Positions 8,650 through 16,795 of a stretch of 64,000 nucleotides of DNA are shown in pieces. This stretch comes from Streptomyces sp. R44. GTDB taxonomy: Bacteria > Actinomycetota > Actinomycetes > Streptomycetales > Streptomycetaceae. The notes under the pieces were generated by a model. That model saw only the letters and a program-made list of their open reading frames with translations, ran no database searches and had not been told where the DNA came from. The stretch's first letter is position 1. Each line of letters begins with the position of its first letter. Position numbers and translations under genes: made by a program. Location of the stretch: contig NZ_CP163444.1 of NCBI RefSeq assembly GCF_041053105.1, positions 2,418,001-2,482,000 of the forward strand. The letters run 5' to 3'.

Positions 8650-9315
8650 CTACAGCTCCGGGCCGTCTCCGGGTTCCTCCTGGTACGAGTAGCGCTGCTC
8701 CCGCCACGGATCGCCGAGGTTGTGGTAGCCGCGCTCCTCCCAGAAGCCCCGCCGGTCGGCCGCCATGTACTCCACGCCCCGGACCCACTTGGGCCCCTTC
8801 CAGGCGTACAGGTGCGGGACGACGAGTCGCAGCGGGAAGCCGTGCTCGGCGGTGAGCAGCTCCCCGTCCTTGTGGGTGGCGAAAATCGTGCGGTCCGAGG
8901 CGAAGTCGGCGAGCCGCATGTTCGCGCTGTAGCCGTACTCGGCCCAGACCATCACATGCGTGACATGAGGGGCGGGCGGGGCGAGCTCCAGGACCGTACG
9001 GGCGGGGACACCACCCCATTCGGCCCCGAGCATGCTGAATTTCGTGACGCAGTGCAGATCGGCCACGACCGTGGAGAACGGAAGGGCCGAGAACTCCTCG
9101 TGATTCCAGCACCGCTTGTCGCCGTCGGCCGTCGCCCCGAAGACGCGGAACTCCCAGCGGTCCGGCTTGAACTTGGGGACGGGCCCGTAATGGGTGACCG
9201 GCCAGCCGCGCTGGAGGCGCTGCCCCGGCGGCAGATCCGGCGGAAGGTCCGGCGAACGATCCGGCTGACCCGCTTCCCGGTGTACTCCGCTCTCCGGCTG
9301 ACCCATGTCATCCAT
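8650..9315 (-). CDS. Sulfite oxidase-like molybdopterin oxidoreductase
   Basis: The 221 residues correspond to the molybdopterin-binding domain of the sulfite-oxidase fold (YuiH/MsrP-like). VVADLHCVTKFSMLGAEWGG (about 84-103) holds the single Cys that would ligate molybdenum, and LRLVVPHLYAWKGPKWVRGVEYM (about 160-182) is the conserved cofactor-binding end. There is no Tat signal and no membrane segment, so it appears cytoplasmic and without the haem domain of classical sulfite oxidases. The N-terminal 30 residues are proline-rich and probably disordered. Substrate unknown. Confidence 0.88.
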   Translation of the reverse strand: MDDMGQPESGVHREAGQPDRSPDLPPDLPPGQRLQRGWPVTHYGPVPKFKPDRWEFRVFGATADGDKRCWNHEEFSALPFSTVVADLHCVTKFSMLGAEWGGVPARTVLELAPPAPHVTHVMVWAEYGYSANMRLADFASDRTIFATHKDGELLTAEHGFPLRLVVPHLYAWKGPKWVRGVEYMAADRRGFWEERGYHNLGDPWREQRYSYQEEPGDGPEL

Positions 9316-9484
9316 GGTGACAGACGGCGAGGGGTGGTCATGACCAAGCGACCACTCGGGCGGCTCGATTCGGGCAACTCCGACTAAGCCTGCACTTACT
9401 GGACGCCCCCCATTCGGGGTGCGAGGATGCGGCCATCCCGCCTAGTGACGGCATGGACACGTACCGTGGAAGGATCCTGAAGCG

Positions 9485-9961
9485 ATGCAGGGCGACCCCG
9501 AGGTCCTCGAGTTCCTCAACGAGCAGCTGACCGGCGAGCTGACGGCCATCAACCAGTACTGGCTGCATTACCGCATCCAGGACAACAAGGGGTGGACGAA
9601 GCTCGCCAAGTACACCCGCGAAGAGTCCATCGACGAGATGAAGCACGCGGACAAGCTGACCGAGCGCATCCTGATGCTCGACGGCCTGCCCAACTACCAG
9701 CGGCTCTTCCATGTGCGGGTCGGCCAGACGATCACCGAGATGTTCCAGGCGGACCGCCAGGTCGAGGTGGAGGCGATCGACCGCCTCAAGCGCGGGATCG
9801 AGGTCATGCGCGCCAAGGGGGACATCACGTCCGCCAACCTCTTCGAGGAGATCCTCGCCGACGAGGAGCACCACATCGACTACCTGGACACTCAGCTGGA
9901 GCTGATCGAGTCCCTGGGTGAGTCGCTGTACATCTCGACGCTCATCGAGCAGCCGAGCTGA
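9485..9961 (+). CDS. bfr: Bacterioferritin
   Basis: Haem-containing iron-storage protein that forms a 24-subunit shell. The 158-residue, four-helix protein has ferroxidase ligands E18, E51 and H54, with further acidic ligands in the second half (ILADEEHHIDYLDTQL). Met52, next to E51, is the axial haem ligand that separates bacterioferritin from ferritin. GGAAGGA precedes the ATG at a good distance. It is convergent with the bacterioferritin-associated ferredoxin gene, which supplies electrons for iron release. Confidence 0.96.
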   Translation: MQGDPEVLEFLNEQLTGELTAINQYWLHYRIQDNKGWTKLAKYTREESIDEMKHADKLTERILMLDGLPNYQRLFHVRVGQTITEMFQADRQVEVEAIDRLKRGIEVMRAKGDITSANLFEEILADEEHHIDYLDTQLELIESLGESLYISTLIEQPS

Positions 9962-9983
9962 CCCTGCTGGGTCCGACGGGGCT

Positions 9984-10232
9984 CTAGGCCGCTTCCCGGA
10001 GCTCCGCGACCGTCTCCGCCGTCAGGGCGGGCATGCCCTGGTCCACGAGCTCGCGTCGCGGGCAGTTGCCGCGCCCGAGAATGGCTTGAATGCGACGGAC
10101 GCAGGAACCGCAGTCCGTGCCGGCCTTGCAGGCGGAGGCTATCTGGCGGGGCGTGCAGGCGCCCGCGTCCGCGTGCTCCTTGACCTGCTTCTCCGTGACA
10201 CCGAAGCATGAGCAGACGTACACGCGGTTCAC
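9984..10232 (-). CDS. bfd: Bacterioferritin-associated ferredoxin (Bfd-like [2Fe-2S] protein)
   Basis: A small 82-residue protein with the BFD fold. The four cluster cysteines are in CSC (8 and 10 region, VYVCSCFGVTE) and CGSC (TDCGSCVRRIQAIL, about 40-53); an extra Cys lies at about 35. In other bacteria Bfd docks on bacterioferritin and reduces the ferric core so that iron can leave. An iron box just upstream indicates induction at low iron, which fits this role. Confidence 0.93.
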   Translation of the reverse strand: MNRVYVCSCFGVTEKQVKEHADAGACTPRQIASACKAGTDCGSCVRRIQAILGRGNCPRRELVDQGMPALTAETVAELREAA

Positions 10233-10247
10233 CTCCCGCCGAGATCG

Positions 10248-10267
10248 TTAAGGCTAACCTAACCTTA
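10248..10267. promoter_or_regulatory. Iron box (DmdR/IdeR operator) for bfd
   Basis: Read on the minus strand, TAAGGTTAGGTTAGCCTTA matches 15 of 19 positions of the actinobacterial iron box TTAGGTTAGGCTAACCTAA. It begins 16 bases before the bfd start, so bound repressor would block transcription when iron is plentiful. No comparable site is visible before bfr. Confidence 0.8.
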
Positions 10268-10305
10268 CCCGGCGCCTCGGAGGCGTAAAAGCCCTCGATA
10301 CGACG

Positions 10306-10338
10306 ATGGGGCACGGATCACAGCGATCCGTGCCCCAT
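10306..10338 (-). terminator. Terminator after DAHP synthase gene
   Basis: A perfect 14-bp stem (10306-10319/10325-10338) with a 5-nt loop lies 17 bases beyond the aroH stop. It separates that transcript from the bfd promoter and iron box. Confidence 0.85.
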
Positions 10339-10354
10339 CCCCGTAGGAACCTAC

Positions 10355-11707
10355 TTACTGATCGCGGTACATCTCCGCCACCAGGAACGCCAGGTCGAGC
10401 GACTGGCTGCGGTTGAGCCGCGGGTCGCAGGCCGTCTCGTAGCGCTGGTGCAGGTCGTCGACGAAGATCTCGTCGCCGCCGCCCACGCACTCGGTGACGT
10501 CGTCACCGGTGAGCTCGACGTGGATGCCGCCCGGGTGGGTGCCCAGCTCCTTGTGGACCTCGAAGAAGCCCTTGACCTCGTCGAGCACGTCGTCGAAGCG
10601 GCGCGTCTTGTGGCCGGAAGCAGCCTCGAAGGTGTTGCCGTGCATCGGGTCGGTGACCCAGGCGACGACCGCGCCGGAGGCGGTGACCTTCTCGACCAGC
10701 TCGGGGAGCTTGTCGCGGACCTTGTCGGCGCCCATGCGGACGATGAAGGTCAGCCGGCCCGGCTCGCGGTCCGGGTCGAGACGGTCGATGTAGGTGAGCG
10801 CCTCGTCGACCGTGGTGGTCGGGCCGAGCTTGATGCCGATCGGGTTCGCGATCTGCGAGCAGAACTCGATGTGCGCGTGGTCCAGCTGGCGGGTGCGCTC
10901 ACCGATCCAGACCATGTGGCCGGAGGTGTCGTACAGCTTGCCGGTGCGCGAGTCCGTACGGGTCAGGGCGCCCTCGTAGTCGAGCAGCAGCGCCTCGTGG
11001 GAGGCGTAGAACTCGACCGCCTTGAACTCGGCCGGGTCGGTGCCACAGGCCTTCATGAAGTTCAGGGCGTTGTCGATCTCGCGGGCCAGCGCCTCGTAGC
11101 GCTGGCCCGAGGGGGACGACTTCACGAAGTCCTGGTTCCAGGCGTGCACCTGGCGCAGGTCGGCGTAGCCACCGGTGGTGAAGGCGCGGACCAGGTTGAG
11201 CGTGGAGGCGGAGGCGTTGTACATCCGCTTCAGGCGCTCGGGGTCCGGGATGCGGGCCTTCTCGTTGAAGTCGAAGCCGTTGACCGAGTCGCCGCGGTAG
11301 GTCGGCAGGGTCACGCCGTCGCGGGTCTCGGTGCCCTTGGAGCGGGGCTTCGAGTACTGGCCGGCGATACGGCCGACCTTCACGACGGGCACGGAGGCCG
11401 CGTAGGTGAGGACGGCGCTCATCTGGAGCAGCGTCTTGAGCTTGGCCCTGATGTGGTCGGCGGACACGGCGTCGAAGGCCTCGGCGCAGTCGCCGCCCTG
11501 GAGCAGGAACGCCTCGCCACGGGCGACGGCTCCCATCCGGGCGCGCAGCTGGTCGCACTCGCCGGCGAAGACGAGCGGAGGATACGACTCGAGGTCCGCG
11601 ATCACATCGCGCAGAGCCTCGGCATCGGGGTACTCGGGCTGCTGCGCCGCGGGCAGGTCTCGCCAGGTCGCCTTGGCGACGGCGTGGGATTCAGCGTTCA
11701 CGGTCAC
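10355..11707 (-). CDS. aroH: Class II DAHP synthase
   Basis: First enzyme of the shikimate pathway: condenses phosphoenolpyruvate and erythrose 4-phosphate. The 450-residue plant-type (class II) protein includes GECDQLRARMG, FLLQGGDCAEAF, the metal/substrate segments GRIAGQYSKPRS and GDSVNGFDF, EFCSQIANPIGIKLGP and WVTDPMHGNTF, and the end RLNRSQSLDLAFLVAEMYRD. I start at the GTG in VTVNAESHAVAKATW; an ATG 16 codons upstream would only add a low-complexity lead. It is divergent from the secreted amidase. Together with TrpEG and TrpD in this window it feeds tryptophan synthesis. Confidence 0.95.
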   Translation of the reverse strand: MTVNAESHAVAKATWRDLPAAQQPEYPDAEALRDVIADLESYPPLVFAGECDQLRARMGAVARGEAFLLQGGDCAEAFDAVSADHIRAKLKTLLQMSAVLTYAASVPVVKVGRIAGQYSKPRSKGTETRDGVTLPTYRGDSVNGFDFNEKARIPDPERLKRMYNASASTLNLVRAFTTGGYADLRQVHAWNQDFVKSSPSGQRYEALAREIDNALNFMKACGTDPAEFKAVEFYASHEALLLDYEGALTRTDSRTGKLYDTSGHMVWIGERTRQLDHAHIEFCSQIANPIGIKLGPTTTVDEALTYIDRLDPDREPGRLTFIVRMGADKVRDKLPELVEKVTASGAVVAWVTDPMHGNTFEAASGHKTRRFDDVLDEVKGFFEVHKELGTHPGGIHVELTGDDVTECVGGGDEIFVDDLHQRYETACDPRLNRSQSLDLAFLVAEMYRDQ

Positions 11708-11862
11708 ATGCACAACATTACGGGGTTCTTCGTCCGGTCCTGTCCCCCTGCCCATTGGCTGAGACGCGCGCCCGAAATGTCACACGAGAATCTTCATGCC
11801 ATCGAGTGGTGTTACCCTCTGGCCCGTTTAACAAGAGCAAAGTCGAGTTCACAGGGGTGGGC

Positions 11863-14667
11863 GTGACCCAGAGGCACCGCAGGGATCGCAAGAAGAAACG
11901 ACTCTTGTACGGAGCGGCGGCGGCAGTCGTCGCCACCGCAACCATCGGCACCATCGCGGTCGCCTCACCGGGCCTCCTCGGCGGGGCGGGCGACGGCACG
12001 TCCGGGGGTGACCCTTCCCTCCAGAAGCAGTTCGCAAACGCAGCTCGCGAGTTCGACGTCCCGCAGAGCGTGCTGATGGCGGTGTCGTACCGCCAGACGC
12101 GCTGGGAGTCGCACGACGGCGTGCCCAGCACCACGGGTGCGTACAACGTCATGGGGTTGACGAAGGTCGACCCGGAGGACGTCGAGCAGGACACGGACGA
12201 GCAGCTGCTCGACCTGATGAACCGGAGCGGCGACCCGCGCATCGAGAAGCGGTTCGACGGGAAGAAGGCGCTGGCCTCCCTCCCCAAGAAGGAGATCGAC
12301 ACCTCCGACCCGACGCTGCACACGCTCGACAAGGCCGCCGAGCTGATCGACGGCTCGACCGAGTCCGTGCAGAACGACACGGCCGCCTCGATCCGCGCCG
12401 GTGCCGCCCTCCTCGCCGAGTACCAGAAGCAGGCCGGCGCCGAGCTGTCCGACGACCCGGGCGCCTGGTATCCGGCTGTGGCCCGCTACAGCCAGTCCGA
12501 GGACCGGAAGGGTGCCGACCTCTTCGCGAAGCGCGTCTTCGAGTCCATCAAGACGGGCGAGAGCGAGATCACCGCGGACGGCGAGCAGGTCGTCCTGCCG
12601 GCGGACCCGTCGGTGAAGCCGGTCAAGCCGTCGAACGTGCCGCTGGCAGCGAGCTTCACGGCCACCACGGAGACCCCGGCGGTCGAATGCCCGTCCGGCC
12701 TCGCCTGCACGTACATCCCGGCCGCCTACTCGCAGAACGACGGCAACTACAACATCGCGAGCCGTCCCGCGAACGGCTTCGACGTCCGCCAGATCGTCAT
12801 CCACGACATCGAGGGCAACCACGACGGGGCCGTCAACGTCTTCCAGAACCCGCTGAGCTACGCGAGCGCCCACTACATCGTCCGCGCCGACGGTCGCGTG
12901 ACGCAGATGGTGGAGACCAAGAACGAGGCGTACCACGCCGGCAACAAGACCCTCAACATGCACTCGATCGGCATCGAGCACGAGGGCTACGCCATCAAGG
13001 GTGACGCGGGCTGGTACACCGAGCCGGAGTACGAGTCCTCCGCCGCCCTCGTGAAGTACCTGGCGGCGAAGTTCTCCATCCCGCTGGACCGCGAGCACAT
13101 CATCGGCCACGACGACGTGCCGAGCATCCTGGACAACAAGATCCAGGATCACTGGGACCCGGGCCCGTTCTGGGACTGGAACCACTTCATGACCCTCGTG
13201 GGCGCCCCCACCGGTGCCGGTGGCGCGGGCGGCCTCCTCCAGGCCGGGCAGCTCGTCCGGATCGTCCCGCCGTTCACCTCCGCCAACCAGCAGCAGATGA
13301 AGTACACGGAGGAGGGCGTCACCAAGACCACCGTGGCGCTGCCGGTCAACTTCGGCTACCTGTACTCGGAGCCGGTGGCCGACCAGACGAAGGCGCTGAC
13401 CGACCCGTACTTCACGTCAGGCTGGCAGTTCGGCTCCAACTGGGCGAACAAGGTCACGGCCGGCAGCACCCACGTCGTCGCCGAGTCCCGGGCCGACTGG
13501 ACCGCCATCTGGTACGGCGGCAAGAAGGCCTGGTTCTACAACCCCGGCGGCCAGTACACGGCCCCCGCGGGCGTGAAGACGGCCATCACCGCCAAGGACG
13601 GCGCCACCTCGATTCCGGTCTACGGCCGCGCCTACCCCGAGGACGCCGCCTACACGGGTACCGGGGTTCCGGTCCAGGCCAGCAACAGCGCGTCGCTGAC
13701 GAAGTACAGCCTTCCGGCCGGGCAGGCGTACGTGAAGGCCGGCGAGGCCGTCGCGGGCGACTACTACTACAGCGCCTACAACACCGACGGCACCCGCGTC
13801 GTCGGCACGACCAACATCTTCATCCCGATCCGGTACAACCACCGCATGGCGTGGGTGAAGGCGAGCGACGTCAAGGAGGTCGCCACCGCGGCGTCCGTCC
13901 GGACGGACAACCGCTACAACCTCCTCGCCCGTGACACCTCGGGTGTCCTCTGGCAGTACCAGGGCACCGGCAGTGCCTCCGTGCCGTTCCTGGCGCGGTA
14001 CCGGGTCGGGTCCGGGTGGGGCGGCTACAACGTGGTCACGCCGCTGACCGCGCTCCGGGCCGACGGCACCGGTGACATGATCGCGCGGGACACGAGCGGT
14101 GCCCTCTGGTACTACCAGGGCAGCGGGAACCCGTCCTCGCCGTTCAAGACGCGCGTGAAGGCGGGCACCGGCTGGGGCGTCTTCAACCAGGTGATCGGCG
14201 TGCGGGACCAGACCGGCGACGGCAAGCCCGATGTGATCGGGCGGGAGAGCTCGGGTGTTCTCTGGCTGTACCCGGGCACCGGCAACCCGAGCGCCCCGCT
14301 CGGGCCGCGCGTCAAGGTCGGCACGGGCTGGCAGGGCTACAACGCGATCATCAGCACCGGTGACCTCACCGGGGACGGCAAGGCGGACCTCCTCGGCCGC
14401 GACGGCTCCGGCGCGTTCTGGCTGTACAAGGGCACCGGCGTCGCCACCGCTCCGTTCGGCCCCCGCGCCAAGGTCGGCACCGGCTGGCAGGGCTACAACA
14501 GCATCGTCGGACCGAGCGACCTGACCAAGGACGGCCGGGGCGACCTCGTCGCCCGGGACGGCACCGGCGCGCTCTACCTGTACAACGGCACCGGCAGCGC
14601 CACCGCGCCGTTCGGCAACCGCGTCAAGGTCGGCAGCGGCTGGCAGATCTACAACCTGGTCTTCTGA
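11863..14667 (+). CDS. Secreted N-acetylmuramoyl-L-alanine amidase with FG-GAP-type repeats
   Basis: A 934-residue exported protein, starting at GTG (VTQRHRRDRKKKRL). A basic N-terminus and hydrophobic stretch (about 17-40) act as signal sequence or anchor. Residues about 50-230 resemble a peptidoglycan-associated helical region (SVLMAVSYRQTRWESHDG). About 295-440 is an Amidase_2/PGRP domain: QIVIHDIEGNHDGA, SAHYIVRADGRVTQM, the Zn-site histidine in IGIEHEGYA and GHDDVPS...DHWDPGPFWDW. A linker of SH3-like character follows. The last 240 residues hold about five VCBS/FG-GAP repeats (GDxTGDGKxDLLGRDxSGxLWLYxGTG). It probably cleaves the peptide from peptidoglycan during wall growth. Confidence 0.92.
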   Translation: MTQRHRRDRKKKRLLYGAAAAVVATATIGTIAVASPGLLGGAGDGTSGGDPSLQKQFANAAREFDVPQSVLMAVSYRQTRWESHDGVPSTTGAYNVMGLTKVDPEDVEQDTDEQLLDLMNRSGDPRIEKRFDGKKALASLPKKEIDTSDPTLHTLDKAAELIDGSTESVQNDTAASIRAGAALLAEYQKQAGAELSDDPGAWYPAVARYSQSEDRKGADLFAKRVFESIKTGESEITADGEQVVLPADPSVKPVKPSNVPLAASFTATTETPAVECPSGLACTYIPAAYSQNDGNYNIASRPANGFDVRQIVIHDIEGNHDGAVNVFQNPLSYASAHYIVRADGRVTQMVETKNEAYHAGNKTLNMHSIGIEHEGYAIKGDAGWYTEPEYESSAALVKYLAAKFSIPLDREHIIGHDDVPSILDNKIQDHWDPGPFWDWNHFMTLVGAPTGAGGAGGLLQAGQLVRIVPPFTSANQQQMKYTEEGVTKTTVALPVNFGYLYSEPVADQTKALTDPYFTSGWQFGSNWANKVTAGSTHVVAESRADWTAIWYGGKKAWFYNPGGQYTAPAGVKTAITAKDGATSIPVYGRAYPEDAAYTGTGVPVQASNSASLTKYSLPAGQAYVKAGEAVAGDYYYSAYNTDGTRVVGTTNIFIPIRYNHRMAWVKASDVKEVATAASVRTDNRYNLLARDTSGVLWQYQGTGSASVPFLARYRVGSGWGGYNVVTPLTALRADGTGDMIARDTSGALWYYQGSGNPSSPFKTRVKAGTGWGVFNQVIGVRDQTGDGKPDVIGRESSGVLWLYPGTGNPSAPLGPRVKVGTGWQGYNAIISTGDLTGDGKADLLGRDGSGAFWLYKGTGVATAPFGPRAKVGTGWQGYNSIVGPSDLTKDGRGDLVARDGTGALYLYNGTGSATAPFGNRVKVGSGWQIYNLVF

Positions 14668-14687
14668 TCGGGGAGTTCGCTCGGCCT

Positions 14688-14729
14688 CGGGGCCCGGCCC
14701 GCACCGTCCACGGTGCGGACCGGGCCCCG
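14688..14729 (+). terminator. Terminator after the amidase gene
   Basis: A 19-bp stem with one mismatch (14688-14706/14711-14729) and a TCCA loop begins about 20 bases past the amidase stop. It sits just before the trp leader promoter, insulating the attenuator from read-through. Confidence 0.85.
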
Positions 14730-14747
14730 TTCCGCACCGGGCTGGGT

Positions 14748-14753
14748 TACAGT
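14748..14753 (+). promoter_or_regulatory. Candidate -10 box of the trp leader transcript
   Basis: TACAGT ends 6 bases before the ATG of the leader peptide. Transcription would therefore begin at or next to that ATG, making a leaderless leader-peptide mRNA, a common arrangement in Streptomyces. No good -35 is visible because the preceding terminator occupies that space. Confidence 0.45.
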
Positions 14754-14759
14754 GCTCGC

Positions 14760-14819
14760 ATGTCGTGCACCTCGCAGATCCAGAACTGGTGGTGGACCGC
14801 TCATCCGGCGGCCCACTGA
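14760..14819 (+). CDS. trpL: Trp leader peptide (19 aa, three consecutive Trp codons)
   Basis: The short frame reads MSCTSQIQNWWWTAHPAAH and stops at TGA. TGG-TGG-TGG at 14787-14795 makes translation sensitive to charged tRNA-Trp. The terminator hairpin at 14842-14866 and the anthranilate synthase gene follow in the order expected for attenuation: low tryptophan stalls the ribosome at the Trp codons and prevents the terminator from forming. There is no Shine-Dalgarno sequence; it appears leaderless. Similar Trp-triplet leaders are known before Streptomyces trpE genes. Confidence 0.9.
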   Translation: MSCTSQIQNWWWTAHPAAH

Positions 14820-14841
14820 CTGCGCGTACACCGACACACGC

Positions 14842-14866
14842 AAAGGCCGCCCGAGGGGCGGCCTTT
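14842..14866 (+). terminator. Trp attenuator terminator
   Basis: A perfect 10-bp stem AAAGGCCGCC/GGCGGCCTTT with a CGAGG loop ends in TTTCTCGT, the closest to an intrinsic terminator with a T-run in the window. It lies 22 bases after the leader-peptide stop and 57 bases before the TrpEG start. Confidence 0.9.
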
Positions 14867-14923
14867 CTCGTACCCGGGCCGTTCCTCCTCTCCGTACTCC
14901 ACTCGGAAGGAACGACCCGCCCC

Positions 14924-16795
14924 ATGGACCTTTCCCGCCTCCTCGCCCCCTCCTGCCCTCCCTTCGCGCTGCTGCGCCGGCGCACCCCCGGCCGTGACCA
15001 CGACACCGTCGAGGTGCTGATCGGCCGGGTCCACGAGGCCGAGCGTCTCGCGGAGCTGCCCGTGGGCCCGCTGCCGACGCTCGCGCTCGTCCCGTTCCGG
15101 CAGATCCGCGAGCGCGGCTTCGACGTGCGGGACGACGGCACCCCGCTCTCCGTGCTCGTCGCCGACGAGGCGTACGAGCTGCCGCTCGACGAGGCCCTCG
15201 CCGCGCTGCCCGCCCATGAGGTACGGGTGGAGGGCGGCGGGTTCGACGTCTCCGACGAGGACTACGCGGAGACCGTGCGGCGGGTCATCGACGAGGAGAT
15301 CGGCTCCGGCGAGGGCGCGAACTTCGTGATCCGGCGCACCTACACCGGCGAGATCCCGGGCTTCGGGCGCGCCGACACGCTCGCCCTGTTCCGGCGGCTG
15401 CTCGCGGGCGAGCGGGGCGCGTACTGGACGTTCGTCGTGCACACCGGGGACCGGACGCTCGTCGGGGCGAGCCCCGAGGTGCACGTCCGGATGTCGGGCG
15501 GCACGGTCGTGATGAACCCGATCAGCGGCACGTACCGCTACCCGGCCGGGGCCGCCCCGACCGCCGAGGACCTGCTCGCCTTCCTCGCCGACCGCAAGGA
15601 GACCGAGGAGCTCTCCATGGTGGTGGACGAGGAGCTGAAGATGATGTGCACGGTCGGCGACATGGGCGGGGTGGTGGTCGGGCCGCGGCTCAAGGAGATG
15701 GCCCATCTCGCGCACACGGAGTACGAGTTGCGCGGCCGGTCCTCGCTGGACGTGCGGGAGGTGCTGCGGGAGACGATGTTCGCGGCGACCGTGACCGGCT
15801 CGCCCGTGCAGAACGCCTGCCGGGTGATCGAGCGTCACGAGGAGGGCGGCCGGGGGTACTACGCGGGCGCGCTCGCGCTGCTCGGCACGGACGGGAACGG
15901 GGCGCAGACGCTGGACTCCCCCATCCTCATCCGTACCGCCGACATCGACGCCGGCGGCCGGCTGCGGGTGCCGGTGGGGGCCACGCTCGTGCGGCACTCG
16001 GACCCGGCGGGCGAGGTCGCCGAGACCCACGCGAAGGCGGCGGGGGTGCTGACGGCGCTCGGCGTGCGGGAGGGGCGGCCGGCCGACGCCACCGCCCCGG
16101 TGCCGGCGCGGCTCGCCGACGACCCCCGGGTGCGGGCCGCGCTCGACGCCCGCCGGGCGGACCTCGCGCCGTTCTGGCTGAAGATGCAGGTCCGTTCGGC
16201 GGAGCTGTCGGGGCACGCGCTGGTGATCGACGCCGAGGACACCTTCACGGCGATGCTGGCGCACGTGCTGCGCTCCTCGGGCCTTGAGGTGTCGGTGCTG
16301 CGGTACGACGAGCCGGGGCTGCGGGAGCTCGCGCTCGCCCACGAGGGGCCGGTCGTCCTCGGGCCCGGCCCGGGGAACCCCTCGGACGCGGCCGACCCGA
16401 AGATGCGCTTCCTGCGCGGGCTGACGGCGGAGCTCGTACGGGGGCACCGCCACGGCCTGCTGGGCGTCTGCCTCGGGCACGAGCTGATCGCGGCCGAACT
16501 GGGCCTGGACATCGTCCGCAAGCGGACCCCGTTCCAGGGGGCGCAGCTGCGGATCGACCTCTTCGGGCAGGAGCAGACGGTCGGCTTCTACAACAGCTTC
16601 ACCGCCCGCTGCGACGACCGGACGGCGACGGAGCTGGCGCTGCACCGCATCGAGGTGAGCCGGGACGCGGAGACCGGTGAGGTGCACGCCCTGCGCGGGC
16701 CGGGCTTCGCGGGGGTGCAGTTCCACCCGGAGTCGGTGCTCACCATGGACGGGGCGGCGCTGACCGCCTCGCTGCTCGCGGGCGTGCTGGTCTAG
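14924..16795 (+). CDS. trpEG: Anthranilate synthase, fused TrpE-TrpG
   Basis: Converts chorismate and glutamine to anthranilate. The 623-residue protein joins a chorismate-binding (TrpE/PhzE-like) part, about 1-420, to a class I glutamine amidotransferase, about 430-623. Seen motifs include NPISGTYRYPAG, DRKETEELSMVVDEELKMM, GRSSLDVREVLRETMFAATVTGSPVQ and RGYYAGALALLG, then GPGPGNPSD, nucleophile Cys in LLGVCLGHELIAAELG and GVQFHPESV. The ATG at 14924 lies just after the attenuator. PhzE-type enzymes make ADIC instead, but the Trp leader supports anthranilate and tryptophan synthesis. Its TAG stop overlaps that of the convergent ldhA by CTAG. Confidence 0.92.
   Translation: MDLSRLLAPSCPPFALLRRRTPGRDHDTVEVLIGRVHEAERLAELPVGPLPTLALVPFRQIRERGFDVRDDGTPLSVLVADEAYELPLDEALAALPAHEVRVEGGGFDVSDEDYAETVRRVIDEEIGSGEGANFVIRRTYTGEIPGFGRADTLALFRRLLAGERGAYWTFVVHTGDRTLVGASPEVHVRMSGGTVVMNPISGTYRYPAGAAPTAEDLLAFLADRKETEELSMVVDEELKMMCTVGDMGGVVVGPRLKEMAHLAHTEYELRGRSSLDVREVLRETMFAATVTGSPVQNACRVIERHEEGGRGYYAGALALLGTDGNGAQTLDSPILIRTADIDAGGRLRVPVGATLVRHSDPAGEVAETHAKAAGVLTALGVREGRPADATAPVPARLADDPRVRAALDARRADLAPFWLKMQVRSAELSGHALVIDAEDTFTAMLAHVLRSSGLEVSVLRYDEPGLRELALAHEGPVVLGPGPGNPSDAADPKMRFLRGLTAELVRGHRHGLLGVCLGHELIAAELGLDIVRKRTPFQGAQLRIDLFGQEQTVGFYNSFTARCDDRTATELALHRIEVSRDAETGEVHALRGPGFAGVQFHPESVLTMDGAALTASLLAGVLV

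Noticed and set aside
9340..9387. 15-codon frame MTKRPLGRLDSGNSD upstream of bfr
   Set aside because: A GAGGGG precedes it, but nothing in the peptide or spacing suggests a leader, and it overlaps the oxidoreductase leader on the other strand; too weak to call.
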